64,000 bases of DNA from Pelagibaculum spongiae (GCF_003097315.1 NZ_QDDL01000001.1:310001-374000), one strand, 5' to 3'; shown: positions 1-9,439, numbered from the stretch's first letter. Translations and numbers: made by a program. Notes: generated from the sequence alone by a model not told the origin.

Positions 1-318
1 ATTAAAACCACCGACACTCAGGTCACGTTTAAATATCAAGATAGCCAGAGTAAAACAAAGAAAACCAGAAGCTTACCGATACTCGAATTCTTATGGTTGA
101 TTATGCAACATGTTCTGCCAAAAGGATTACAACGGGTGCGGGACTATGGTTTTTTACGCGGAAACGCCAAAAAGCTGCGTTATAGAATATTACTGGTACT
201 CAGCACGCTATTGGATTACATCATCCCCAAAAAAATACCAGAGAAAACCAAGCCCCGCCGTATTTGCCCTTGCTGTAAAGAAGAAATGCGCTGCCTGGGC
301 GTGGTACGACCGGTCTAG
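1..318 (+). pseudogene. IS91-family transposase, C-terminal fragment
   Basis: The reading frame is open from the first base of the window to a stop at 318, so the gene enters from the left and only its last 105 codons are visible. Those residues carry the end of the IS91-type transposase family: a stretch ending in TRSLPILEFLWLIMQHVLPK, then GLQRVRDYGFLRGNAKKLR, then a CPCC zinc-like pair near the C-terminus. IS91 enzymes are HUH (Y2) rolling-circle transposases; their catalytic domain would lie outside the window, so I cannot tell whether the gene is whole. The first internal ATG (97) is not a real start, because similarity to the family begins upstream of it. Confidence 0.75.
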
Positions 319-433
319 CCGAAAGGCAAAAACAATAAGGATAATGGCGTAATTATTGAGCAGGAGGGCCGTTACAAAAAGACCTAAAAAATGCACTCTC
401 AAAAATGCTGATTCCAGCGTTTATAGCTTTGCT

Positions 434-457
434 CGCCCTGCATTTAGCGGCAGGGCG
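434..457. repeat. 8-bp inverted repeat (hairpin) downstream of IS91 fragment
   Basis: CGCCCTGC at 434-441 is perfectly complementary to GCAGGGCG at 450-457 across an 8-nt loop. It lies about 115 bp past the transposase stop. IS91-type elements have subterminal hairpins at their rolling-circle ends, so this may mark the element's end, or it may be a terminator without a U tract. The stretch 319-433 shows nothing else. Confidence 0.4.
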
Positions 458-512
458 TGACCTACTTAGTTGAAATATCTGTAATTTACTATAGAGAGTG
501 CCACCCGGGCTT

Positions 513-567
513 GTTCAACACCCGGATAAGGTGTCGGCTGCGCGACACCTATCCTTATTTGTTAGGT
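513..567 (-). other. attC recombination site of an integron cassette
   Basis: On the minus strand this 55-bp segment begins ACCTAAC (RYYYAAC, 567-561) and ends GTTGAAC (GTTRRRY, 519-513). Between them is an imperfect inverted repeat, GGATAGGTGTCG pairing with CGACACCTTATCC, with one unpaired base. This is the architecture of a short attC site. The thsB stop codon directly abuts it, as is usual for integron cassettes. The left core ACCTAAC is the exact complement of GTTAGGT at 2577-2571 upstream of thsA, as expected for the two ends of one cassette. No integrase gene is in the window. Confidence 0.7.
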
Positions 568-1062
568 TTATTTACCTGCTTTTTTAGCAGCTTCTTCAAT
601 CCAATCACCTAGATTATTATAACCATCATTCAAGTTCCAATCGTAGGTTTTATAAATTGCTGAAGCTTTATAACTTTTTCCATCAGTACATTTGACTAGA
701 TGCCCATCTAATGGGTTTTTACCTTTTTTACTAACCCCTTTACCTAGGCCGTTTATGTTGTGTATATGTATACCTACTAATCCATTTCCTCGCTCGATAC
801 TTTTTTCGATTTCGTAGTTAACCCAAGGACGTTCAGATGTTTCGGAACCGATTAAAACGACAGTTACGCTAGTGTTTTCAAACTGTTTATTAATCCATCT
901 CTTTATAGCTAAGTCAGTATCTTTTTGGACTTCCTCCCAATCAGCAGCATCCCAAAATCCTGCGTCGTCTTTACTTTTTTTAGTTAACCATGAATTTCTA
1001 ACGATCCCAATTCGATTGATATCACCTGTATAGTGAAAACTGAAAAATGCTCTTCTAGCCAT
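568..1062 (-). CDS. thsB: Thoeris defence protein ThsB (TIR-like)
   Basis: A 164-residue protein of the ThsB TIR-like family (MTH538/DUF1863 type). The N-terminus MARRAFFSFHYTGD is the typical first beta strand. A central strand TVVLIGSETSERPW is followed by VNYEIEKS, which carries the glutamates expected at the NADase site. In Thoeris, ThsB senses phage infection and makes a cyclic ADP-ribose-type signal that activates ThsA. The start is supported by AAGGAG seven bases upstream of the ATG, overlapping the stop of thsA, so the two genes are probably translationally coupled. The stop codon touches the attC site. The family is assigned from sequence; the activity is inferred. Confidence 0.88.
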   Translation of the reverse strand: MARRAFFSFHYTGDINRIGIVRNSWLTKKSKDDAGFWDAADWEEVQKDTDLAIKRWINKQFENTSVTVVLIGSETSERPWVNYEIEKSIERGNGLVGIHIHNINGLGKGVSKKGKNPLDGHLVKCTDGKSYKASAIYKTYDWNLNDGYNNLGDWIEEAAKKAGK

Positions 1063-1075
1063 TAAATCTACTCCT

Positions 1076-2518
1076 TTATTTTGTTAACTCTCTAATGAAT
1101 TTTAATAATACCGGAATTTTTTCCGCTAATGTTGTGTTTGGATCGGCTAGTTTTTCTAGATAAGGTTTAGCCATTAATGGGTCAGAATAATATTGTTCTA
1201 TTGATGCAATAATAATCTCATATATTGCTTTAGACGCATACCCAGTGCAGGCTATGGGTATAGCTATATTTCCTAACGATACTGAAATTTCAAACTCTCT
1301 AATTACACCGTTTGCATCTACAACTTCATCGTTGAGGTTTTTATTTCCAAATAAAAACAATGAAATACCACTTAACGATATCATTTGATTTCTATATTCC
1401 TCCCAAAGTTCAGGTAACTTTTTGCTACCAGACTCAAATTGAGGAAAAGGTCTTAACACTAACTGTGATTCAGAATATTTCAACGGATTATTGTATATAG
1501 CTTCAAGTGCACCATTGATGACAGAACTACCTACTCCCCAACCAAATCCATTTACGATCCTAAAGTTTTTTTCGACTATTTTTTTAGATACTTCATGAAT
1601 AAATCCTACTGATTCGACTCTTGAGTAAGGGTCATAAATTTCTGCGCTCCCAGATATGAATATTGTTCGTTTTTTGTAACGAGTTTCTATTTCACGCAAA
1701 ATAGAAGTTATATGCGCATAGTCATCAACGAGAAGAGTTTTAATTCCATATCTTTTAAGATCGTTAATTACTAACTCTTGTTTTCTAGAGTTATAATCAT
1801 AAGAAGCTTGATCAGGGTTTAAGGAATCACCAAGTACATGTTTTTTCACAATGCAATAATGCAATCGTTTATCTTCTTTAAACCTAAAGTTAAGTCGACT
1901 TAATACATAATCCAAATTAGGGTCTGTAAAGCTAAACCCAAGAAAAAGGAATGTTTTAGTAATCAGCTCTCCTGTAAGTGCATTAATAAATGGCTCGTGA
2001 GTTTGATGGTAACTTTCATATTGTTCTTTCGTAATAATTGCATCTGATGGGTGCGAAACATCCCCATGCATTTTATAAATGACAACGTCTCTTTTAGGTT
2101 TATTTGAAAGAAGCTGCTTATTGTTATATTTAATATCAGGAACTTTTCCCTGCTTCAAGAATGACTTCTCTATGATTTCATCATAGTTTGTCGTCCAAAC
2201 TGATGAGATAGGTAATCTAGCAATAATACGATGATTTTCACCCTCGGCTGTATCCTCAGTAAACTCTTCAAGAATTTTCCTACTAATTTTGGAGCGTGTT
2301 CTGTTTTCATTTACGTGAAACTGTGCCAAGGAAACTAAATCTGATTCAACTTTCACATCAAGACCAAGGTCTTGAGCAATTTCTTCCATCAAATCGGTCC
2401 AGTTTACAAAACCTAAAGGAATGGATAAGCCAGCCCCAGCAAATATAGATGCAGACCCTTCATGTAGGTCCTTCACATAATCTTTAATAAATACTTCAAT
2501 TTCGTTATTGAATGTCAT
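1076..2518 (-). CDS. thsA: Thoeris defence effector ThsA (SIR2-SLOG)
   Basis: A 480-residue effector. The N-terminal SIR2 domain shows FAGAGLSIPLGF (NAD-binding loop), WTTNYDE (Asn111) and YKMHGDVSHP (His151); these match the catalytic Asn112/His152 of Bacillus cereus ThsA. FLGFSFTDPNLDYVL closes the SIR2 fold. The C-terminal half has a SLOG-like signal-binding domain with FISGSAEIYDPYSR and NGFGWGVGSSVINGAL. On binding the ThsB signal, ThsA degrades NAD+ and stops growth of infected cells. I place the start at 2518 (MTFNNEIEVF) because AGGGAGAA lies about ten bases upstream and the length then fits the family; an in-frame ATG at 2557 is less likely. It is the first gene of the cassette. Confidence 0.9.
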   Translation of the reverse strand: MTFNNEIEVFIKDYVKDLHEGSASIFAGAGLSIPLGFVNWTDLMEEIAQDLGLDVKVESDLVSLAQFHVNENRTRSKISRKILEEFTEDTAEGENHRIIARLPISSVWTTNYDEIIEKSFLKQGKVPDIKYNNKQLLSNKPKRDVVIYKMHGDVSHPSDAIITKEQYESYHQTHEPFINALTGELITKTFLFLGFSFTDPNLDYVLSRLNFRFKEDKRLHYCIVKKHVLGDSLNPDQASYDYNSRKQELVINDLKRYGIKTLLVDDYAHITSILREIETRYKKRTIFISGSAEIYDPYSRVESVGFIHEVSKKIVEKNFRIVNGFGWGVGSSVINGALEAIYNNPLKYSESQLVLRPFPQFESGSKKLPELWEEYRNQMISLSGISLFLFGNKNLNDEVVDANGVIREFEISVSLGNIAIPIACTGYASKAIYEIIIASIEQYYSDPLMAKPYLEKLADPNTTLAEKIPVLLKFIRELTK

Positions 2519-2570
2519 GAAATTGATTCTCCCTGAATACTTGGATAGAGTGCGCATAATGCATGGATAA

Positions 2571-2577
2571 ACCTAAC
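2571..2577 (-). other. 5' boundary (core site) of the Thoeris cassette
   Basis: GTTAGGT on the minus strand, 53 bp upstream of the thsA start, fits GTTRRRY and is the exact reverse complement of the first core of the attC site at 561-567. In an inserted cassette the 5' end and the attC left core come from one circular attC and must match in this way. The cassette would run from about 2576 to 519, roughly 2.06 kb. Confidence 0.6.
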
Positions 2578-3283
2578 AGCGACCTATACCGCATTTTTGC
2601 CGCATAGTCTTATATAAATATGAAAGACAAATTCCGCTTTAGCTCGCCGCTAGGCCTTTACTCTGGTGGCTTGCTTGCCTTTTCATGGCTTGTTGGCGAC
2701 GATATATTTTGATTCCGTGTATGTCAATTGATTGAACTATCGACAAAATGCCGCTGAACAGAGGGTTTTTGAAAAAGCACCTCAACTCATTGAAATAAAA
2801 TGGTTGTTTTGCAGTTTACTCAATCGACATATACGGTTAACTTTTGTTGAGTTTGATAGCCACCAACACTGTATCTAGACGCAGTTTACCAACACCCATT
2901 AACCACAGGCCAACGAAACATTTTAGCGATTGCTTATTTGCTTCGAAGGGAATCTGAATCGATATTCCAAGGAAGTCGATCGTTGGTCGAAGGGCTGATT
3001 TCCAGTCTTTTGGGAGCTCTGTCAGTAACAGGTTCAACTAACAAATTCAATCAGCCACAAGGGTTGCGACCGTTACTTTCCCGCTTTTGGTCATTTATAT
3101 CAGGCTGCAACTGCTCTGTTGTACGCACCGGACTCAACATCACTAAATAACCCGTTTTTTTCGGCCAATAGCAAAGGGGGGGGGAATCACACTTTCTGCA
3201 TTTTTATTGACTTATAAACGCCAAGCTTCCCAGCAGCGAATCAGATATGTTTAATTTTATTTAAGTAGAACGATTTTCTTCGG
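2578..3283. other. Intergenic region with decayed coding traces
   Basis: About 700 bp between the cassette and the nifJ terminator with no convincing gene. On the minus strand 3037-2837 is an open stretch that looks like a protein tail (KSALRPTIDFLGISIQIP and FVGLWLMGVGKLRLDTVL), but it starts at TTG directly after a stop and neighbouring sense-like residues sit in other frames. It may be the remains of a frameshifted gene or transposase; I could not identify it. A run of nine G lies at 3176-3184. Confidence 0.35.
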
Positions 3284-3309
3284 AAAAAAAGGCCGCTTTC
3301 GCGGCCTTT
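3284..3309 (-). terminator. Rho-independent terminator of nifJ operon
   Basis: Perfect stem AAAGGCCGC (3288-3296) and GCGGCCTTT (3301-3309) with a 4-nt loop, followed on the minus strand by a T tract (complement of the A run 3284-3290). It lies about 30 bp past the nifJ stop. Confidence 0.9.
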
Positions 3310-3340
3310 CAAGGTTTATTTTCTAGTTAGCATTAAGTAA

Positions 3341-6300
3341 TCAAGTCACCGTCGCCAGTTTCTCCGGTACAAAATCTAGCGAGTTATGTACCGCCATTTC
3401 TTCGTATACGCCCCACTTACGTTGAATCAGATTCTGTGCTTCTTGCAGCAGACCTTCTGCTTCTTTTGGTGCAGCGCGAGTGAGCAAGCGATAACGCATT
3501 TCACCATTGATATATTCCTTAAGCGGCACACTAGGTCGCAGGGAATCAAGGCGGAAGGCATTTAACCCTTGGTCACGCAGTGAAGGGTTATAGCGGAATA
3601 ACGGCCAATGGCCACATTCTACTGCTAGCTTTTGCTGACGCATTCCCTGGCGCATATCGATACCGTGGGCAATACAGTGACTGTACGCCAAAATAATCGA
3701 CGGCCCCGGGTAAGCTTCTGCTTCACGAATTGCTTGCAAGGATTGCTGCGGGTTGGCACCCATTGCAATGCGCGCTACATAGACGTTTCCGTAAGCAATC
3801 GCCTGCAGTGCCATGTCTTTCTTGGCGGAACGTTTACCACCACTGGCAAACTTAGCAACCGCCGCTAAAGGCGTAGATTTAGAAGCCTGACCCCCTGTGT
3901 TGGAATACACTTCGGTGTCCATTACCAGCACATTGACGTTTTTGCCACTGGCCAATACATGATCTAAACCGCCTGAGCCAATATCGTAAGCCCAGCCATC
4001 ACCACCGACAATCCATAATACTCGTTTAATTAATCGATCCGATAAATCGAGTAGTTCACGGGCTTTAGGATCGTCAATATCGACTAATAAAGTATTTAAC
4101 TGTTCGAGTCGATCTCGTTGCATTGCCAGCTCGACTTCTGTTTGCTGCAAGCAACCTAATAAACCATCAACCAATTCAGCCGGTAGCTTTTCACGCAACT
4201 GGCTGAGCAGGTTAGAAGCCATTTCCATTTGCTTATCAATTGATAAACGGAAACCAAAACCGAATTCAGCGTTATCTTCAAATAATGAGTTAGCCCATGC
4301 CGGGCCACGACCCTGCGCATTTTTCGCCCAAGGGGTTGTTGGCAGGTTGCCACCATAAATTGAAGAACAACCGGTGGCATTAGCAATCATTAACCGGTCG
4401 CCAAACAGTTGGGAGATTAACTTCAGATAAGGGGTTTCACCACAACCGGAGCAGGCACCTGAGAACTCAAATAAAGGCTCAAGATACTGGGCACCACGAA
4501 TGGTTGAGAAATCAACATCACTACGTGAGGTTTGCGGTAAAAATTCAAAATGATCGAGATTGGCTTTTTCTGTTTCCAGAATTGGCTGCTTCTCCACCAT
4601 ATTAATCGCACGGCCACCGCTCTTTTTCGGATCTTGAACCGGACAAGCTTCAACACATAAGCCACAACCGGTGCAGTCTTCCACATAAACTTGTAAGCGA
4701 TAACGAGTTTCTGGGAAACCACGTGCAGTAATTGGCGCGGTGACAAATTCTGCCGGTGCAGTGGCTAAATAATCCTTATGGAAATATTTGGCGCGAATCG
4801 TCGCATGCGGGCAAACCACCGAGCAGTTACCACATTGAATACACAGATCGGGCTCCCAACCGGGTACTTCACGGGAAATATTACGCTTTTCCCATTGGGT
4901 GGTGCCTGTTGGCCAAGTGCCATCCACTGGAATTTCACTGACCGGAATTAAATCACCTTCACCGGCCATTAATTTGGCAGTGACTGATTGAACAAATTCA
5001 GGTGCTTTAGCCAGTCGCTGGGCTTGCTCGGAATTATCTGCCTCAGCGAGATTAACCTGGCCAATCTCAACCTGGTCTAAATGCGCTAGGGTTTGATCGA
5101 CTGCAGCAAAGTTACGCTCAACTACTTGCTTGCCCTTGCTGGCATAGGTTTTCTCGATCGCTTTTTTGATTTCGGCAATCGCTTCATCGCGCGGCAATAC
5201 ACCCGACAAAGCAAAGAAACAGGTTTGCATAATGGTATTAATGCGTGAACCCATTCCAGAATTTTTTGCCACTTTATAAGCATCAATGACATGGAAGGAT
5301 AATTTTTGATCAACAATAGTTTGCTGGATAATTTTTGGCAGTTTTTGCCAAATTTTATCTGCCGGCCATTGGCTGTTTAATAAGAAGCTGCCGCCGCTTT
5401 CAATATTGCGCAGAATATTACCCTGCTCAAGGAACGTATCCTTGTGGCAAGCAATAAAGCTGGCGGTTTGAATTAGGTAAGGTGCTTCAATTGGGTGGTT
5501 ACCAAAACGCAGGTGCGAAACGGTTTGTGAACCGGATTTTTTCGAGTCGTAAACAAAATACGCCTGGGCGTGGTGGCTATCCATACTACCAATAATTTTG
5601 ACTGAGTTTTTATTGGCACCGACCGTGCCGTCTGAACCCAGGCCATAAAACATAGCGCGAACGCTTTGTGGATCTTCGGTAATAAAGCGGTCGTCATAAT
5701 CGATACTGGTATGGCAAACATCGTCAATAATACCGACGGTAAAGCGTTTCTTTGGCTTGCTTTCAGTCAGGTGAGCAAAAATACCTCTGACCATCGCCGG
5801 GGTGAATTCCTTGCTGGATAAACCATATCTGCCGCCGATAATTTTTGGCAAATAGTCTAAGTCACCATCGCTATAGGCTTCGGTAATGCAAGTTAAAACA
5901 TCTTGGAATAATGGCTCGCCAGTCGCGCCTGGCTCACGAGTACGGTCCAACACGGCAATCGATTTAACCGTTTTTGGCAGTACTTCAAGCAAGTGCTCCA
6001 TCGAGAAAGGACGGAACAGGCGAACCTGCAGCATACCGACTTTTTCTGAGCTATCGGTTTGCTTTAAATATTCAACCGTTTCATGAACCACCGAAGCGCC
6101 AGAACCCATAATTACAATAACGCGATCTGCGTCTTCAGCGCCGTAATAATCAAATGGCTTGTAATGTCGGCCAGTTAATTCACCCAATTGTTGCATTGCG
6201 TCAGCAACAATTTTCGGTGTTTTTTGGTAATAAATGCCTGAAGCTTCACGGGCTTGGAAATAAACATCTGGGTTTTGTGCTGTTCCGCGAATCACCGGGT

Positions 6301-6964
6301 TTTCTGGATTCAAAGCACGATTTCTGTGCTCAGTTACCCGGTCAAAATTAACCATTTCCCGCACAACTTGGTCGTCAATCATTTCGACCTTGTTGTATTC
6401 ATGGGAGGTTCTAAAACCATCAAAGAAATGGATAAAAGGAATGCGTGATTCTAGGGTGGCAACGTGCGCCACCAGCGCCATATCCATTGACTCTTGAACC
6501 GATGCCGAAGCTAACATGGCATAACCGGTACTTCTGGCCGCCATTACATCTTGGTGGTCACCAAAAATCGACAAGCCCTGCGTGGCCAATGCACGCGCTG
6601 CAACATGGATAACCGACGGCGTTAATTCACCGGCAATTTTATACATATTAGGCAGCATCAGCATTAAACCTTGCGATGCAGTAAATGTGGTGGTTAATGA
6701 ACCGGTTTGCAGTGCGCCATGCACCGTACCTGCAGCACCACCTTCACTTTGCATTTCTGCAATTAAAGGAATAGTGCCCCACAGGTTTGGCTTGTGCTCG
6801 CAGGACCATTGGTCTGCCAGCTCCGCCATGGTTGAAGATGGGGTGATTGGATAAATTGCACACACTTCGCTCAATTTATAAGCGATATAGGCTGCGGCTT
6901 CGTTACCATCAATAATCGACATTTTTTTGTCTGATGGATTGAATACTTTTTCAGAGCTGCTCAT
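3341..6964 (-). CDS. nifJ: Pyruvate:ferredoxin (flavodoxin) oxidoreductase
   Basis: A single-chain 1207-residue PFOR that oxidises pyruvate with CoA to acetyl-CoA and CO2, passing electrons to ferredoxin or flavodoxin. The domain order is complete. The N-terminal pyruvate-binding domain has YPITPSSTMAE near residue 40. A gamma-type domain spans roughly 430-640. An 8Fe-ferredoxin domain has CIQCGNCSVVCP near 706 and CTGCGLCVEACP near 766. The TPP domain has CSGCGETPY near 836, which supplies proximal-cluster cysteines, and GDGWAYDIGSGG near 990 with MDTEVYSNTGGQASKSTP. The start has a strong SD (AGGAGGTG) inside the end of the upstream gene, which it overlaps by 4 bp. PFOR points to anaerobic or microaerobic growth. 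Length and motifs are normal. Confidence 0.97.
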   Translation of the reverse strand: MSSSEKVFNPSDKKMSIIDGNEAAAYIAYKLSEVCAIYPITPSSTMAELADQWSCEHKPNLWGTIPLIAEMQSEGGAAGTVHGALQTGSLTTTFTASQGLMLMLPNMYKIAGELTPSVIHVAARALATQGLSIFGDHQDVMAARSTGYAMLASASVQESMDMALVAHVATLESRIPFIHFFDGFRTSHEYNKVEMIDDQVVREMVNFDRVTEHRNRALNPENPVIRGTAQNPDVYFQAREASGIYYQKTPKIVADAMQQLGELTGRHYKPFDYYGAEDADRVIVIMGSGASVVHETVEYLKQTDSSEKVGMLQVRLFRPFSMEHLLEVLPKTVKSIAVLDRTREPGATGEPLFQDVLTCITEAYSDGDLDYLPKIIGGRYGLSSKEFTPAMVRGIFAHLTESKPKKRFTVGIIDDVCHTSIDYDDRFITEDPQSVRAMFYGLGSDGTVGANKNSVKIIGSMDSHHAQAYFVYDSKKSGSQTVSHLRFGNHPIEAPYLIQTASFIACHKDTFLEQGNILRNIESGGSFLLNSQWPADKIWQKLPKIIQQTIVDQKLSFHVIDAYKVAKNSGMGSRINTIMQTCFFALSGVLPRDEAIAEIKKAIEKTYASKGKQVVERNFAAVDQTLAHLDQVEIGQVNLAEADNSEQAQRLAKAPEFVQSVTAKLMAGEGDLIPVSEIPVDGTWPTGTTQWEKRNISREVPGWEPDLCIQCGNCSVVCPHATIRAKYFHKDYLATAPAEFVTAPITARGFPETRYRLQVYVEDCTGCGLCVEACPVQDPKKSGGRAINMVEKQPILETEKANLDHFEFLPQTSRSDVDFSTIRGAQYLEPLFEFSGACSGCGETPYLKLISQLFGDRLMIANATGCSSIYGGNLPTTPWAKNAQGRGPAWANSLFEDNAEFGFGFRLSIDKQMEMASNLLSQLREKLPAELVDGLLGCLQQTEVELAMQRDRLEQLNTLLVDIDDPKARELLDLSDRLIKRVLWIVGGDGWAYDIGSGGLDHVLASGKNVNVLVMDTEVYSNTGGQASKSTPLAAVAKFASGGKRSAKKDMALQAIAYGNVYVARIAMGANPQQSLQAIREAEAYPGPSIILAYSHCIAHGIDMRQGMRQQKLAVECGHWPLFRYNPSLRDQGLNAFRLDSLRPSVPLKEYINGEMRYRLLTRAAPKEAEGLLQEAQNLIQRKWGVYEEMAVHNSLDFVPEKLATVT

Positions 6965-8649
6965 GAGCGCACCTCCTGAGTTTGAACTGCATTTTCTGTC
7001 GATGGCTCAGCATTTAGCTTTTCAACACCGACCATTTCAATTGCATGGCATGGGCATTGGTCATAACAAGCAGAACAGCCGGTGCAACGCTGATAATCGA
7101 TTTTATAACCATTACCCTTACCGAGCTTTTGAATGGCACCTTCTGGGCAGCTGCCGTAACAGCCATCGCATTCAAAGCAGTTTCCGCAGGAATAACAGCG
7201 TGCCGATTCAAATAATGCTTGCTCGGCAGTTAAACCGCCAACCACTTCAGAAAAGTCATTACGCTGTTCTGGGGTTAAAGCCGGTTGCTGCTGTTGCGGT
7301 GCTAGGGTGCGATACCATAAATGTAATTTTTCATGGCCAATGACCGGGTTTTTCGCAGGCTTTTCAAATGTGGTGTTATTTAACCAGGCCGTAATATGAT
7401 TGGCTGCTTTGCGGCCATGGCCGACTGCAATGGTTGCCGTTCTGTCTGATGGCACCATATCGCCACCGGCAAAAACACCGCCGTGGCCAGTCATCATGTT
7501 TTCTGCCACTTGAACTGTGCCATCGCGGTTCAATTCAATGCCATCGACATTCGCCAACAACTGACTTTCGATATTCTGACCCAACGCCATAATTAATGTA
7601 TCGGCTTGCAGGGTTTCCATACGCCCGGTTGGTTTGGGTCGGCCATCTTCACCGATTTCCATTTCCTCAACCTGAATATCATCGCCTTCAATTTGCTGAA
7701 TGGTCCGCAGCCAATGGATTTTCACCCCTTCAGCTAACGCCTCTTCGGCTTCAAAATCATGCGCAGGCATATGCTCACGGTCACGACGATAGATGATCAT
7801 TACTTCATCTACATCCATCCGCTTCGCTGTTCTGGCAGCGTCCATTGCAGTGTTACCACCACCGTAAACCGCCACTCTTCGGCCCATTTTTGGCTGCTGG
7901 CCGGTACCAACATCATGTAAAAAATTAACCGCATCTAACATGGTGCCCGCTTCACGGGCAGGAATATCAGTGCGTTTGCCGATGTGCGCGCCAATGGCAA
8001 TAAATGCCACATCGAAGCCACCTTCAGCTTTTTCTTTGGCTAAATCTTCAACCTTATGATTGAGCGTGATTGTAACGCCAATGTTTTCTAATCGGTCCAC
8101 TTCCGCCTGTAGAATATCTCGCGGTAATCGATAAGCCGGAATACCAAAATGCAACATTCCGCCAGCCACCGGACCCGCTTCTCGAATTTCTACCTGATGA
8201 CCTGCCAAACGCAAATGATAGGCCGCTGACAAACCACATGGCCCAGCACCAACCACCAAAACTTTTTTACCGGTTTCGATTGCTGGCGGCTCAAACTGCC
8301 AATTTTGTTCAATTGCTAAGTCGCCTAAAAAGCGCTCAATACCGTGAATGCGAACACTTTGACTGGCATCGCCTTCTACATCGACGCGGTTACAGCCACC
8401 TTCACACGGGTGATAACACACCCGACCAAAAACCGATGGCATGGGGCTAGTTTCGCAAAAAGCCTGCCACGCTGCTCGAAAATCACCTTCCTGGGCATAC
8501 AACATTACTTTTTGAATATTATTACCAGCGGGACACGCCTGGTTACATGGAGGTAAGGAGTTTTGATAAATAGGTTTGCGGCTCCGGGTTGCACCGGTGC
8601 CTGTATGCTGAACTGGCTCGGGCAAACGAGCCATATCCTTAATCGTCAT
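6961..8649 (-). CDS. GltD-like NAD(P)H oxidoreductase with C-terminal ferredoxin domain
   Basis: A 562-residue flavoprotein of the glutamate synthase small-subunit family. The N-terminal helical Fe-S domain has NQACPAGNNIQ and CYHPCEGGCNR. An FAD site VLVVGAGPCGLSAAYHLR lies near residue 170, and an NAD(P) site VAVYGGGNTAMDAARTAKR follows, then FAGGDMV. The C-terminus adds a cysteine-rich segment (CYSCGNCFECDGCYGSCP) and a second cluster motif CTGCSACYDQCP, so it probably handles two further [4Fe-4S] clusters. It precedes nifJ with a 4-bp overlap, so I infer that it moves electrons between NAD(P)H and the ferredoxin used by PFOR. Start 8649 (MTIKDMARLPEP) has AGGT upstream; an upstream in-frame start at 8682 is possible. 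Related E. coli proteins are AegA and YgfT. Confidence 0.88.
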   Translation of the reverse strand: MTIKDMARLPEPVQHTGTGATRSRKPIYQNSLPPCNQACPAGNNIQKVMLYAQEGDFRAAWQAFCETSPMPSVFGRVCYHPCEGGCNRVDVEGDASQSVRIHGIERFLGDLAIEQNWQFEPPAIETGKKVLVVGAGPCGLSAAYHLRLAGHQVEIREAGPVAGGMLHFGIPAYRLPRDILQAEVDRLENIGVTITLNHKVEDLAKEKAEGGFDVAFIAIGAHIGKRTDIPAREAGTMLDAVNFLHDVGTGQQPKMGRRVAVYGGGNTAMDAARTAKRMDVDEVMIIYRRDREHMPAHDFEAEEALAEGVKIHWLRTIQQIEGDDIQVEEMEIGEDGRPKPTGRMETLQADTLIMALGQNIESQLLANVDGIELNRDGTVQVAENMMTGHGGVFAGGDMVPSDRTATIAVGHGRKAANHITAWLNNTTFEKPAKNPVIGHEKLHLWYRTLAPQQQQPALTPEQRNDFSEVVGGLTAEQALFESARCYSCGNCFECDGCYGSCPEGAIQKLGKGNGYKIDYQRCTGCSACYDQCPCHAIEMVGVEKLNAEPSTENAVQTQEVRS

Positions 8650-9439
8650 GATACGTACCTGCTGATTCCGGGTCGTGAACAACCCTGGAGCTCAGGCCCC
8701 GTCTCTGGGCATCCTGCCCGCCTTGCACAGTGCATCTTAAAATACTTTCAAGATGCTGCTGGGGCTGCGAAATTCCACGCCGGCGTACATGCCATTCGCC
8801 TGGAAAATCGGCTCAAAAAGTTTTGCACCCGGCTACACTGCCAAAGTCTCGATTTGGAACCTGTAGCACTGAGATGCCGTTAACTACATTACTAACTACA
8901 CGATCATTTAAATCTGAAGATTCATCAGCCACTCAACTTCTATCAATCTGAGAAGCGAAAAGATGAACAACCAGAGTCAATTCTCATGAACACCTTCAAC
9001 ATAGAACATCAACCAACCCGTTTTCCCAATATAAATCAATAAAGTGGGGGTTTTTATAAGTTGACATTCAGTTTCAAAATGAAATTCATAAAATCTCATA
9101 TAAAATCAATCAAATAGCTCGCTGATAACACAAATATCAAACTAAGCAATTTAATCACTATCGAACAGAGATGAGAGCAAATTCTGTGCCTGTTTGTAAT
9201 TGAAATGAGATTAAACTGAATAAAAAATGCAATTGAGAATTAATCGTAATTAACTCATCCAAGATTAAATTGGTCTGATCATCTTCAGTTGTGCGGTTTT
9301 AATCTGCATCAACAAAACGACAGCATCAAAGCTGCATTTTTTGACAAGTGATTAGTTTTTCAACAGCAGGGTTGTCTATTCTCTGGTTTGGAAAGAATCA
9401 ATGGCTATACTTGCTCCATCACTCAAATGGATTTGAAAG
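8650..9439. promoter_or_regulatory. Divergent intergenic region between flavoprotein operon and HAD array
   Basis: A 790-bp spacer between divergently transcribed units. The part next to the flavoprotein (8690-8890) is GC-richer. The part from 8960 to 9360 is strongly AT-rich and should hold the promoters. I see no gene, RNA or clear operator here. Confidence 0.4.

Noticed and set aside
2571-2700. A second, VCR-sized attC upstream of the Thoeris cassette (CGCCAAC on the minus strand near 2697 to GTTAGGT at 2571)
   Set aside because: The left core breaks the RYYYAAC rule and the two arms are not convincingly complementary.
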